Positions 53,875 to 62,171 of a stretch of 64,000 bases of DNA are shown piece by piece. The notes beneath the pieces were generated by a model, which saw only the letters and a list, made by a program, of their open reading frames with translations, was not told the origin of the DNA and ran no database searches. The stretch is taken from NCBI RefSeq assembly GCF_022346885.1, contig NZ_JAKRNK010000002.1, forward strand, positions 1 to 64,000, written 5' to 3'. A program made the translations under genes and the position numbers. Source of the DNA: Paenibacillus sp. ACRRX. Its GTDB lineage: Bacteria > Bacillota > Bacilli > Paenibacillales > Paenibacillaceae. Each line of letters opens with the position of its first letter. The stretch's first letter is position 1.

Positions 53875-55428
53875 CTACATTACGATATTTGTTGTGTTTT
53901 TGCGGGAATGATTTATGCGTGATTGGTTCTGAATGTCTACAGGGTCGATTTCACTGAACACGCCGACATAATAATTTGTTTCTCCGACGTCATTTTGAAT
54001 TCCGTTAATCGTTAGATGTTGCAGATACAATTCGCCATTTTGTTTTTTGTTCCAGATGTTTCCCGACCATGCGTGCTTCGACTTGAGCTGCTTCCACATG
54101 GACTCATAGAACGCTTGATCATGCTTTCCGGATTTCAAGAAGCCTGGCTTCTGTCCCATAGCGTCCTCCCCGCTATAACCTGTAATTTCTGTGAAAGCCG
54201 GATTGACGGTTAGAATGAGCCCTTTGGGATTGGTGACCAATACCGCTTGCGAAGTGCTCTGTACAATTTGTTCTGCTAATTTCACACGATCCTGCCAGTA
54301 CATGTAGAGTACAAGAAGTACGCTGCACAACGCGACCATCGCTAGCGCCATGAATCCGATCGCATAATGACCTGTCATCGCAAGTAATAAAGACAACATG
54401 AGCGGCGGGAAGAATCCGCCTAAACCGCCAAGCGCGGATATCAGACCGTTTGCAATCCCGGATTGCTTCGCGAAGTAGAGTGGGACCAATTTGAAGATCG
54501 TCCCGTTACCTAGTCCCGCACATAGGCCAATCAACAAACAGCCCACGGTAAAGAGCGGGATCGAAGGAGAGAAAGCGAGTAGAATGCCGCCCATCGTGAG
54601 TCCACTGAACACAAACAGCAATATTTTGAATGGATTGAATTTATCCCCTAGCCATCCTCCCACCGGCCGCATAAAGGTTGCAAGGGTAACAAATCCAGCG
54701 GTACGCAAGCCTGCATCGACTTTACTGATACCGAAATTGTTCACGAGATGATTGGGCAAAAAGACGGTGAAGGCTACAAATGCCCCGAATGTAATGAAAT
54801 AGAAGAAGCAAATCAGCCACAACTTCTCATTTTTGTAAATGCCTTTTATTTGTTCCATGAGGGCGACATTAAGTTTCGATTCCTTCCGATCCCCGATAAA
54901 GAAGTTTGCAATAGCAAAGATCGCGAGCAGAAGCAAATAGACTTGAACTGTCGAACGCCATCCGATCTGCGTCGCTAATACCGGGGCGAAAAATGTACTC
55001 AGCGCCGAACCCAAATTTCCAAGCCCGTAAATTCCATTAATGAACCCATGTTTCTCTTTGGGATAATATTTGGGCAAGGAGGTAACCCCTACTGAGAATG
55101 TCGCACCCGAGATCCCTAAGAACAACCCACCTATAATCAAATCGAAGAAACTGTTCGCTTGACTGATGTAGAATACAGGAGCGAGCAGCAAGACGAAGCT
55201 GATCAAAAACATGTTGCGCGCCCCGTATTTATTCGTCCAATAGCCGAACGGAATTCGTAAAATCGACCCAAGTACAACGGGTACAGCCGTGACTAACGAT
55301 AATTGCCCTGGTGTTAATGGAATTCCGTCTTTGATGAATACAATTAATGATGATAAGATGCCCCATACCGCAAATCCAAGAATTAGACTCAAGGTTTGTA
55401 AGGGTAAAATTGCTTTGGATGGTCTCAT
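53875..55428 (-). CDS. narK: NarK-type nitrate/nitrite transporter fused to a C-terminal PAS domain
   Basis: 517 residues from the ATG at 55428, which has GAGGAGG 7 nt upstream; the ATG at 55434 touches that site. Residues 1-385 form a 12-helix MFS carrier with NarK-like glycine motifs (GISGATFSVGVTSLPKYYPKEKHG, GIYGLGNLGSALSTFFAP, LGGLGGFFPPLML). A further approx. 110 residues form a PAS domain (QSTSQAVLVTNPKGLILTVN, FTEITGYSGEDAMGQKPGFL, KQNGELYLQHLTI). No kinase or cyclase output follows, so the PAS domain may gate transport or bind a partner. It should import nitrate or export nitrite for NarG and shares its operator. Confidence 0.9.
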   Translation of the reverse strand: MRPSKAILPLQTLSLILGFAVWGILSSLIVFIKDGIPLTPGQLSLVTAVPVVLGSILRIPFGYWTNKYGARNMFLISFVLLLAPVFYISQANSFFDLIIGGLFLGISGATFSVGVTSLPKYYPKEKHGFINGIYGLGNLGSALSTFFAPVLATQIGWRSTVQVYLLLLAIFAIANFFIGDRKESKLNVALMEQIKGIYKNEKLWLICFFYFITFGAFVAFTVFLPNHLVNNFGISKVDAGLRTAGFVTLATFMRPVGGWLGDKFNPFKILLFVFSGLTMGGILLAFSPSIPLFTVGCLLIGLCAGLGNGTIFKLVPLYFAKQSGIANGLISALGGLGGFFPPLMLSLLLAMTGHYAIGFMALAMVALCSVLLVLYMYWQDRVKLAEQIVQSTSQAVLVTNPKGLILTVNPAFTEITGYSGEDAMGQKPGFLKSGKHDQAFYESMWKQLKSKHAWSGNIWNKKQNGELYLQHLTINGIQNDVGETNYYVGVFSEIDPVDIQNQSRINHSRKNTTNIVM

Positions 55429-55465
55429 GCCCATTCCTCCTCGTGAACTCGACTAGCTATGATTC

Positions 55466-55532
55466 ATTATCCGTGGAGTATGTCATGAAAAAAATTGGGG
55501 AATTCCCTCATTTGCTTTCTAGGAAATTCCCC
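55466..55532 (-). promoter_or_regulatory. narK promoter and GGGGAA-type operator
   Basis: A -10 GATAAT (top 55466-55471). After exactly 25 bp begins a 36-bp element, GGGGAATTCCCT (55497-55508), a 12-nt centre and AGGAAATTCCCC (55521-55532), the same design as before narG. It could also fold as a hairpin with a T-rich tail on the minus strand and so terminate the GAF gene transcript that ends at 55552, giving it two jobs. Confidence 0.75.
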
Positions 55533-55551
55533 AATTTCGGATTTGCACTAT

Positions 55552-56451
55552 TTAGTTCCAGTTCATCTCATCTAACAATAATCGCGTGGGTACGGTAAAT
55601 CGCACCGACTGGCGTCGCTCGTCCATCATGATTTCTAAATCGCACTTTAGCGCGATCAGTTGATCTTTAACGGGATTAAACATTTCTCGAGATAAATGGC
55701 ATTCCCCTTCACATTCATACTCAACCAAGGTATGTCCCGCATCGTCCTGCCCCAGCACGATCTTAGCTAGCGTATTCGCTTGGATGCAAGGGCGTACGAG
55801 CAGTTCGAGAATCGCTGCAATCTGCTCTTGCCGCTCTTGCGACAATTGTGTGATACGTTGATCTAATAGTTCGCAAATAATACCTTTAGCACGAAAATCC
55901 CGTAGCCGCTGCAGGAGCGGGGTTGTTTTGTCATGCTGCACAGCACCTTGCGTATCCTCCGATACAGGATGGATCGTGATGCTATCATATAATTCCGCGA
56001 GCTTTGCGGCAGTTCGTTCCACATGCCCTATCTCTTGTTTACCAAATGCCCGCTCCTCCCGCTGACCAACCAGCAAAACACCGTAAGATTGCTTCTGCTC
56101 GACCCGCGCCGAATCTACCGAGACGCCCATTCCAGAGCGTAACGACTCCACGAGGAAAATGGGGTACTCCAATACCTCATCTTGCACTTCTTCAGGAAAA
56201 GAAGTGACTATATGCGGTCGTCTGGCTTGCAATACCTTTCCTGCCATTCCGTTGCCCATTCGTACTGTAATTTTTTTGTATCGCTCCGATTTGGCACCAA
56301 GCGCAATTTTCCAATAAATGTCCCGATAATTCGCATCCGCGAGTGCTACAGCGACGAAGTCAAATGCCATGTCTGATTTCAACTGCTGCAATTCCAGTTG
56401 AATTCGCTGTTGGATCGTCAACGGCTGGTCACTTTCGTTAATCAAAATCAA
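55552..56451 (-). CDS. GAF-domain protein of the nre module (NreA-like role)
   Basis: 299 residues, TTG start at 56451 with GAAGGGGG; it overlaps nreC by 14 nt. Residues 1-155 form a GAF domain (DFVAVALADANYRDIYWK, GNGMAGKVLQARRPHIV, SYGVLLVGQREERAFGKQE). The C-terminal 140 residues are unassigned, with a helical part and a CEGEC motif. In staphylococci the nitrate sensor NreA is a stand-alone GAF protein encoded beside nreBC and modulating the kinase. Position here suggests the same role, but this one is about twice as long and lies after nreC instead of before nreB. Confidence 0.72.
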   Translation of the reverse strand: MILINESDQPLTIQQRIQLELQQLKSDMAFDFVAVALADANYRDIYWKIALGAKSERYKKITVRMGNGMAGKVLQARRPHIVTSFPEEVQDEVLEYPIFLVESLRSGMGVSVDSARVEQKQSYGVLLVGQREERAFGKQEIGHVERTAAKLAELYDSITIHPVSEDTQGAVQHDKTTPLLQRLRDFRAKGIICELLDQRITQLSQERQEQIAAILELLVRPCIQANTLAKIVLGQDDAGHTLVEYECEGECHLSREMFNPVKDQLIALKCDLEIMMDERRQSVRFTVPTRLLLDEMNWN

Positions 56452-57091
56452 GCAACCCCCTTCTAACAGCGAATTTCATCAATTCGCGACGATTATTTAA
56501 TTGGAGCTTTTCCATGATATTAGCCTTATGGTTTTCAATCGTCTTGACACTGATCGTTAGCAGCTCAGCAGCTTCTTTGTTCGTATACCCTTTTGCAACA
56601 AGCGTCAATATCTCTTTTTCTCGCTCAGTCAACGTCTCAAAGGCGTCTTTTGTCTCTCTGGTCTGCGCTTGCAAATACCCTTCGATCACTTTCTTCGTCG
56701 CAGTTGGATGCAAATAGACAAGCCCTTGTTGGACCTGCATAATAGCCGTCACGAGCTCCGATATGGGCGCAGACTTAAGAATATAGCCCGACGCACCTGC
56801 CTTCAGTGCTCGAAATAAGTATTGCTCATCATCGTGCATCGTAAGAATAATAACCTTGACCTCTGGCATTGATTGCAGCAGCTCGCTTGTCGTATATAGA
56901 CCATCTCGACCATTCGGCATGCTCAAATCCATAAGCACAAGGTCTGGATGCAGTTCAAAGGCTTTCTTCATGCACGAGATGCCGTCCGCCGCTTCTCCCA
57001 CAACCTGAATTCCCGGTTTACTATCCAGAACTGCACGAAGTCCACTTCGAACAACTGCATGATCATCGACAATTAACACTTTGATATCCAT
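56438..57091 (-). CDS. nreC: NreC-type response regulator (NarL/LuxR family)
   Basis: 217 residues. Receiver with LIVDDHAVVRSGL and phosphoacceptor Asp55 (LVLMDLSMPN). A LuxR-type helix-turn-helix (about 150-212: LTEREKEILTLVAKGYTNKEAAELLTISVKTIENHKANIMEKL) follows. It is expected to activate nar genes under low oxygen. 18 bp after the kinase gene. Confidence 0.9.
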   Translation of the reverse strand: MDIKVLIVDDHAVVRSGLRAVLDSKPGIQVVGEAADGISCMKKAFELHPDLVLMDLSMPNGRDGLYTTSELLQSMPEVKVIILTMHDDEQYLFRALKAGASGYILKSAPISELVTAIMQVQQGLVYLHPTATKKVIEGYLQAQTRETKDAFETLTEREKEILTLVAKGYTNKEAAELLTISVKTIENHKANIMEKLQLNNRRELMKFAVRRGLLDFD

Positions 57092-57109
57092 CGTATATGA
57101 TTCCCCCGT

Positions 57110-58360
57110 TTATTTAACTAACTGATCGACAATTGGTACCTTGACTTGAATCGCAGTCCCTTGCCCTGGTGTTGATTGCATTTCGAATTCCCCGCCCAGA
57201 ATATTCACACGCTCCTCCATACTATAGAGTCCAACGCCTTGACGCAGTTCGGTTGTAATCACAAAGCCTATCCCATAATCGCGAATATGCAGCTCGGCGA
57301 GCGTCGGCAGCAGCTTAAGCCTAACATCGACCACTTCGGTCTGCGAATACTTCGCTGCATTGGTGAGCGCCTCTTGCACGATGCGGTAGAATGCAATTTC
57401 ATGTGCCGACGGCAATCGTCCGCTGTCTCCTTCAATCGTGAACAACACTTGAATACCGAATTTCTGCCCATACAGCCTAACGTAGTTGCGGAGCGCTGCT
57501 ACGAGTCCTATATCATCGAGCGCTGAAGGACGCAGTTCTACAGACAAATCTCGGATATCCTCAATGGTATGGCGAATGGATTCCTGTAAGGCAAGCAAGA
57601 GCTCGTCTGCCTCAGGATGTTCCTCCGATTCGAGTGAGGCTTTTAATACTTCCGTCTGAATCAAAATACTATACAAGGACTGACCGATTCCGTCATGCAG
57701 CTCACGTGAGATGCGTTTGCGCTCATTTTCTTGCGCAGACAAAATAGAGTGAGTAATCATTTTAGCAATCTGATGCTGTTCTTCCTGACGCTGCTCCTCC
57801 ACTTCCTGCATGCGAATAATATTCAAAAAGCCATACATCGGATCTTTATATTGGGATACGCTCGCGTTCATGGATTTACTCAATCCGCTTGGCGTCGTCA
57901 GCTGCAACTCTACTGCCTGTGGGCTAGGCTCCGTAATAAAACAAGTTTGATAGGAACACAGCTTATTTAATCCTGGATAATTCGAACAAAGATTACAGAA
58001 ATTCAGCGTAACGGGTTCATTGCCTATTTGCATCAACTGGACTGCCACGGGATTCATTCGCATGATATTTAATGCATGATCCAGTACCAGAATTCCATCC
58101 GGACTATGCTTGAACACATTCGAGAGCAGTTCTTGCTCAGAACGAAGTTTGTGACTCTGCCAATAAATAATAAAGAAAAATAATGTGGTAATCATCAGCA
58201 CAAATAAGAAAACCGGTACAAAATTCAACCAGCTTCGATTCCCCTCATGAAGAATGGCACGAATCGCAAATACGATAATCAGTGTTGTACATATCGTTAA
58301 TATCCCGTTCTTCACCATAAATCTCACGAATGTTTTTGTCTTCTGGAACGTTGACATCAA
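57110..58360 (-). CDS. nreB: NreB-like oxygen-sensing histidine kinase, membrane-anchored
   Basis: 416 residues. Two helices (about 19-38 and 46-67) anchor it. A PAS domain (about 80-190) carries Cys122, Cys125, Cys135 and Cys140, spaced CX2C-X9-CX4C, which could hold an oxygen-labile Fe-S cluster as in NreB. HisKA_3 phosphoacceptor His222 (RISRELHDGIGQSLY) and a HATPase domain (GVGLYSMEERVNILGG) follow. Staphylococcal NreB is soluble and has a slightly different Cys spacing, so this is a variant. It should phosphorylate NreC when oxygen is low. Confidence 0.85.
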   Translation of the reverse strand: MMSTFQKTKTFVRFMVKNGILTICTTLIIVFAIRAILHEGNRSWLNFVPVFLFVLMITTLFFFIIYWQSHKLRSEQELLSNVFKHSPDGILVLDHALNIMRMNPVAVQLMQIGNEPVTLNFCNLCSNYPGLNKLCSYQTCFITEPSPQAVELQLTTPSGLSKSMNASVSQYKDPMYGFLNIIRMQEVEEQRQEEQHQIAKMITHSILSAQENERKRISRELHDGIGQSLYSILIQTEVLKASLESEEHPEADELLLALQESIRHTIEDIRDLSVELRPSALDDIGLVAALRNYVRLYGQKFGIQVLFTIEGDSGRLPSAHEIAFYRIVQEALTNAAKYSQTEVVDVRLKLLPTLAELHIRDYGIGFVITTELRQGVGLYSMEERVNILGGEFEMQSTPGQGTAIQVKVPIVDQLVK

Positions 58361-58495
58361 TGGCGCTCATTCCCTCCGTCCTTACTTACTGAAAGTCTAG
58401 CATTGAATTTATTTATATAGCTGCCATGTTTATTACATTTTTGCGAAAGTAGGCAGCGTCAAAAATTATGTGTAAATGAAAATAACCCTTAAAAC

Positions 58496-58522
58496 CCAAA
58501 AAAGCCGCTAATTTAGCGACTT
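58496..58522 (-). terminator. Orphan terminator upstream of nreB
   Basis: GCCGCTAA (58504-58511) pairs with TTAGCGAC (58513-58520), and the minus strand continues with TTTTTT. No intact minus-strand gene feeds it. Confidence 0.65.
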
Positions 58523-58523
58523 C

Positions 58524-58595
58524 CTATGCGTACAAATTATTGAACTCGGACAGCTCGGTCTCATTATTATTTTTATCATAGTACAGCCGACCGTA
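58524..58595 (-). pseudogene. Possible C-terminal remnant of a lost gene
   Basis: In front of the terminator at 58496-58522, 24 codons read AYGRLYYDKNNNETELSEFNNLYA and then TAG. The upstream part is replaced by the promoter region of the TetR-family gene. Too short to name. The rest of 58361-58687 holds only promoters. Confidence 0.25.
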
Positions 58596-58636
58596 TGCAT
58601 AGAAACAAAATAAGTCGCACCGTACTTTTGTTTCAA

Positions 58637-58665
58637 TTGATTAATTCATTTGAATTAATTATACT
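58637..58665 (+). promoter_or_regulatory. Promoter and operator of the TetR-family gene
   Basis: A -35 TTGATT (58637-58642), a 17-bp spacer and a -10 TATACT (58660-58665). The spacer is filled by a perfect dyad TTAATTCA-TT-TGAATTAA (58641-58658), the classic place for autorepression. This also shows that an ATG at 58595 lies upstream of the promoter and cannot be the start. Confidence 0.82.
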
Positions 58666-58687
58666 CAACAGTATGGAGGAATGGACA

Positions 58688-59362
58688 TTGAATACAACAC
58701 TAAGCAGCGAGATGAATCAAGGAAATGAAGACTCTACCCAAACTCGTTTATTAGAAGCAGGGCTGCGAATCTTTGGATTACATGGCTATGAAGGCGTACG
58801 AACGCGAACCCTTGCAGATGAAGCGGGTGTGAACCAATCGGCGATACCCTATTATTTCGGTGGAAAAAAAGGATTGTACTTAGCGGTTACCCGTCGCTTG
58901 ACAGCAGCCGTTCATGATGAATTTTTAAAGCAGGCTCTTATTGAGACAGAAGTGATCCAGAAACGCTCAAAAGCAGAAGCTGAAGTAGCTCTAAAAGAAG
59001 TCATGACACAGTTCTCCAAGACGATGATTGGCAATTATGAAACCAATGCAAGAAGCTTATTTATCGCAAGAGAGCAGCTGCAGCCTACAGAGGCTTATGA
59101 TATATTGTATGAACAATTTTTCCTGCCACTACATCAGATGATTGCCGTCTTGGTGGGTAAATTAATGGAACTAGACGCAAATGATCCAAAAACGATATTA
59201 ATCACGCATGCCATTGTTGGACAATCGATTGCGTTCTCTGTAGCAAAGGAAACCTATCTCAGACGCCAAGGGATGCAAGACTTGGATGAAGCACACGTTG
59301 CCTTGATCGCCAAGGAACTTGGCGAGATGTCGATTCGTACATGCGGCGATTATTCTAATTAA
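58688..59362 (+). CDS. TetR-family regulator (CecR-like)
   Basis: 224 residues from a TTG at 58688 with GGAGG 8 nt upstream, the only start compatible with the promoter. N-terminal helix-turn-helix (HGYEGVRTRTLADEAGVNQSAIPYYFGGKKGLY). The C-terminal domain (ARSLFIAREQLQPTEAYDILYEQFFLPLHQMI) resembles CecR/DUF1956. It likely represses itself and the convergent M24 gene, since both promoters carry the same dyad. Inducer unknown. Confidence 0.87.
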   Translation: MNTTLSSEMNQGNEDSTQTRLLEAGLRIFGLHGYEGVRTRTLADEAGVNQSAIPYYFGGKKGLYLAVTRRLTAAVHDEFLKQALIETEVIQKRSKAEAEVALKEVMTQFSKTMIGNYETNARSLFIAREQLQPTEAYDILYEQFFLPLHQMIAVLVGKLMELDANDPKTILITHAIVGQSIAFSVAKETYLRRQGMQDLDEAHVALIAKELGEMSIRTCGDYSN

Positions 59363-59363
59363 A

Positions 59364-59412
59364 AAAAGGGTACGTAACAAAGATATAAACACTCTTCCCT
59401 ACGTACCCTTTT
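59364..59412. terminator. Bidirectional terminator between convergent genes
   Basis: AAAAGGGTACGTA (59364-59376) pairs perfectly with TACGTACCCTTTT (59400-59412). It serves the TetR-family gene and the M24 gene. Confidence 0.92.
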
Positions 59413-59418
59413 GCTATT

Positions 59419-60675
59419 TTACCAAGTTGCCCTCATTAACTGAGTAGAATTACTATTTAGTTCAATTCCCCCATCTTCACCCACAATCACCGTTCCGCCA
59501 AGGTTAATGACCTTCTTGCCAATCGCACAATTCGGCTCAAATGCAAATACCATTCCTGCCTTAAGTTCGGTCTCTAACCCTATGGATGGGATCGGCAGTA
59601 CACTTCCGTACTCTTTCACCTCAGGCAACCGTGCAATCTCATCACCAACCCCAATAAGGCCAAATGGACTGATGGAATGAATAAGCGGATGAACGTGCCA
59701 GCCTCCTACTTCACGCAACGGCTCATTCATCGCTTTGACGACGTCTCTGAAGATAGCCCCATGCCGCAGCTCTTTTACTCCGTTCACATACGATTGATTC
59801 GCTGCCGCAGCCGCCCGCTCAAAATCTGGATGCACGGCTCCCACAGCGATTGATGGCTGATGCTGCGTCTCTAGCATTCCGAATGATGAAAATACCTCAG
59901 CCAAGATAATATCTCCTTCTTGGATCATCCGCGGCTCCTCTGGTCGATATATCCATGCGGGTAGTCCCCATCCTACGAACTCCGGTCCTGATCCCATTAA
60001 GATTGTTGTCGTGAAGCCGACATGGGTCGCACAAGCATTCATCCCTGCCGCATAAATCTCGTTTTCTCTAACGCCTGGCTTCGTCGCCTCAAGCATCGCC
60101 TGGACCATTTTTTCCCCGACGTCTGCAGACCATTTTAATACCCCGATCTCCTCCGGACTTTTCACAGAAGACAGTGCGAAAAATTTGTGGCCCACAGGCT
60201 TAAAGGTCGCATTCGGCAATCCCTTTAAGATTGTTTGCCAAGTATTATAGGGCATGGCTCCATCAAAGTAATAGGGAGGATAAGGCTCTAAACCAATTAC
60301 ACCAAATGCTTTATTCGTAAGTCCTCGCTCTTCCAAAATTTTCACGATGTGCGTACCCATTTTCCCGACATACATATTTTCTGGGCGTATCCAGCCTTGC
60401 GTATTCGTATATCCAGCTTGAATATGATCTTCTACAGCAGTCGCTAAAAAGACAACAGAGATCGGCTCTTCATACTTTGGAAAAATGACAATAGAACCTG
60501 GACGTTCATTCGTAAAATAGGTGTCCGGGTTGAATACAGCAGGGAATGCACCCTCTCGATCGCCATACACAATCAATACATCCACATGCTCTTCTTCCAT
60601 CAGCTGATTTGCAATGTTCCATCTACGATCTCTTTCCGCAAGTGAATAGGTTGGGATTCTAGTATCTTGATACAT
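59419..60675 (-). CDS. M24 family (Xaa-Pro peptidase/creatinase fold) protein with altered metal ligands
   Basis: 418 residues from the ATG at 60675 (AAAGGGG upstream); the frame extends to 60741 but that would start upstream of the -10. An N-terminal creatinase-type domain (about 1-160) precedes a pita-bread catalytic domain. Canonical M24 peptidases bind two metals through Asp, Asp, His, Glu, Glu. Here the first Asp region reads ILAEVFSSFGMLETQHQ, His is kept (HVHPLIHSISPFG), one Glu is kept (FAFEPNCAIG) and the last reads NLGGTVIVGEDGG with Gly in place of Glu. Metal binding is therefore doubtful, as in creatinase. The substrate is unknown. Confidence 0.82.
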   Translation of the reverse strand: MYQDTRIPTYSLAERDRRWNIANQLMEEEHVDVLIVYGDREGAFPAVFNPDTYFTNERPGSIVIFPKYEEPISVVFLATAVEDHIQAGYTNTQGWIRPENMYVGKMGTHIVKILEERGLTNKAFGVIGLEPYPPYYFDGAMPYNTWQTILKGLPNATFKPVGHKFFALSSVKSPEEIGVLKWSADVGEKMVQAMLEATKPGVRENEIYAAGMNACATHVGFTTTILMGSGPEFVGWGLPAWIYRPEEPRMIQEGDIILAEVFSSFGMLETQHQPSIAVGAVHPDFERAAAAANQSYVNGVKELRHGAIFRDVVKAMNEPLREVGGWHVHPLIHSISPFGLIGVGDEIARLPEVKEYGSVLPIPSIGLETELKAGMVFAFEPNCAIGKKVINLGGTVIVGEDGGIELNSNSTQLMRATW

Positions 60676-60725
60676 GAGAATAGCCCCTTTCCAAATAGAT
60701 GTCATGAATGAACGATTACATGGTA

Positions 60726-60763
60726 AGTATAATTCAATCATATGATTAATTCAATTGAATGAA
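60726..60763 (-). promoter_or_regulatory. Promoter and operator of the M24 gene
   Basis: On the minus strand, -35 TTGAAT (top 60749-60754), 17-bp spacer, -10 TATACT (top AGTATA 60726-60731). The dyad TTAATTCA-AT-TGAATGAA (60746-60763) overlaps the -35 and differs at one arm position from the dyad before the TetR-family gene. Confidence 0.78.
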
Positions 60764-60913
60764 TTTATCTATTCGGTGAACTTCGCTTCAAATCTTCAAA
60801 ATAAAGCGAATACGCTCATTATCGTCCCAGAGTTAATGCTTCAAAAGTAATTTTTAATGCGAGGATGTGGATTTATTGTTAGCATAATACCTTTTTGTTG
60901 CTGCCAGAATTCC

Positions 60914-60955
60914 AAAAAGCCCAAACTTACTCTAAAAAGTAAGTTTGGGCTTTTT
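60914..60955. terminator. Strong bidirectional terminator
   Basis: AAAAAGCCCAAACTTACT pairs with AGTAAGTTTGGGCTTTTT. It follows the gene remnant at 61033-61263 on the minus strand. Nothing else was found from 60764 to 61032. Confidence 0.92.
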
Positions 60956-61032
60956 GTCCAGAAGGGTATATTTTTAACGTTAAGGAAATAGGATAAATTT
61001 TTAATTTTTTCCCTTTCCTATTTGCTAATTTC

Positions 61033-61263
61033 TTAAAGTAAAACCAAGATATGCTTGAATGCAAAGGGACCTCCAGAATAAGTAGAAAATCCTAAAATGC
61101 GACCTGTGTGTCCCCATACCGATACATCATTCTGGAATCTTTGTTTCAAAGATTTCAAAGCTATATCTAGCGATTCCCGTCCTTCCTACAGAAACTGATT
61201 GTACAACTTTTGTGCAAGTGCTAAGATCAAGCCGTCATACTCTTGATTTATTCCGTTATCCAT
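61033..61263 (-). pseudogene. Small gene remnant interrupted by an in-frame TAG
   Basis: An ATG at 61263 opens MDNGINQEYDGLILALAQ and reaches TAG after 25 codons. The same frame continues for 50 codons (EGRESLDIALKSLKQ..., VSVWGHTGRILGFSTYSGG) to TAA and a terminator. Both parts have coding-like composition, so a single point mutation seems to have broken it, although readthrough is conceivable. The WGHTG string faintly recalls the third motif of serine hydrolases, but the length does not fit; family not recognised. The 214 bp on its start side hold no clear gene. Confidence 0.5.
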
Positions 61264-61477
61264 ATAAAAAGTTTATCATTGTGCTTTAATGTTGTTTTGG
61301 AATAATGTTTTCCTAAGAAAGATGACACCTAATTGGGTGCACAAGAAAACAGCCAAAGACCTTGAAGGGACGGTTATGGCTGTTTCGTTTCATTTATGCA
61401 TACTCCACTGTGTTTTATTTGTCCTTAGGAGTAAGATACAGCTTTACTTGCACCTTCTGTTTTTCCCATCGCACATA

Positions 61478-62065
61478 CTAATCATTTAATCCCTTTCCAT
61501 CCAGGATTTGCTGCGTGCATTTTTCAACTCTCGACTCTCTGGTTTTGGATTGTTTAGGTGCAGAAAAATGAAGAATATACGCTCTTTGCCGTCCCGGTGT
61601 CAATGCTTCAAAAGCAGTTTTTAATATAGGGATTTCATCAAATTTATTCTGAAGTTCTTCAGGGATCACAAATTCTGTATTAAAATTCACTTCCAAACCG
61701 GCTTGTTCGACTTCAATGGCTTCACGAATATAGGCTTTCAAAATAGTTTTCATTTCAACTATTTCCTGAAGATTGGTGAACCGAATCTGACGCGCCGCCT
61801 GTACATTCTCCGTTTGTTGGATTAGAATTCCATGAGCATCTCGTAACAAGGCGCCTTTGTGAAACAGCAGTGCACAGTATTCTTTAAATCCATGAATTAA
61901 AACGATGTTTTTTTTCTCAAACGTGTAGCAAGGATGCATCCATTTAAACTCCTCTGTCAGCCCACAATCGAGGACGATATTCCTCAATTCCCCATATTCT
62001 TCCTTCCACTTTTTTGCTTTACTTAAAAATCCATCAACCTTAGGATTCATTCTGCTATTTGTCAT
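61478..62065 (-). CDS. YdeI/DUF1801 family protein
   Basis: 195 residues from the ATG at 62065 (a TTG one codon earlier is possible). N-terminal DUF1801-like part (KKWKEEYGELRNIVLDCGLTEEFKWMHPCYTFEKKNIVLIHGFKEYCALLFHKGALL) and a C-terminal YdeI/OmpD-associated part (LTPGRQRAYILHFSAPKQSKTRESRVEKCTQQIL). Such proteins are linked to stress or antimicrobial peptide responses in bacilli; the biochemical role is unclear. It stands alone, 106 bp after the SRPBCC gene. Confidence 0.85.
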   Translation of the reverse strand: MTNSRMNPKVDGFLSKAKKWKEEYGELRNIVLDCGLTEEFKWMHPCYTFEKKNIVLIHGFKEYCALLFHKGALLRDAHGILIQQTENVQAARQIRFTNLQEIVEMKTILKAYIREAIEVEQAGLEVNFNTEFVIPEELQNKFDEIPILKTAFEALTPGRQRAYILHFSAPKQSKTRESRVEKCTQQILDGKGLND

Positions 62066-62171
62066 CAAGGATAACCCCTCATCAATTTTTCGTTTAGTGG
62101 AGTATGATGGAATTTTCGATCCCGAAATTAGTTACAGCCTATACACGTCTATAAATAGATCCGTTGATGGG

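Noticed and set aside
55497-55532. narK upstream element interpreted only as a terminator
   Set aside because: A near copy occurs before narG at the identical 25-bp distance from the -10, so an operator explains it better, though dual use is possible.
58595-58687. N-terminal extension of the TetR-family protein from an ATG at 58595
   Set aside because: The -35, operator and -10 lie inside it, so it cannot be transcribed from this promoter.
61340-61390. AAACAGCC...GGCTGTTT inverted repeat with a nearby 66-codon plus-strand frame
   Set aside because: The loop is long, there is no T tract, and the frame has no ribosome site or recognisable motifs.
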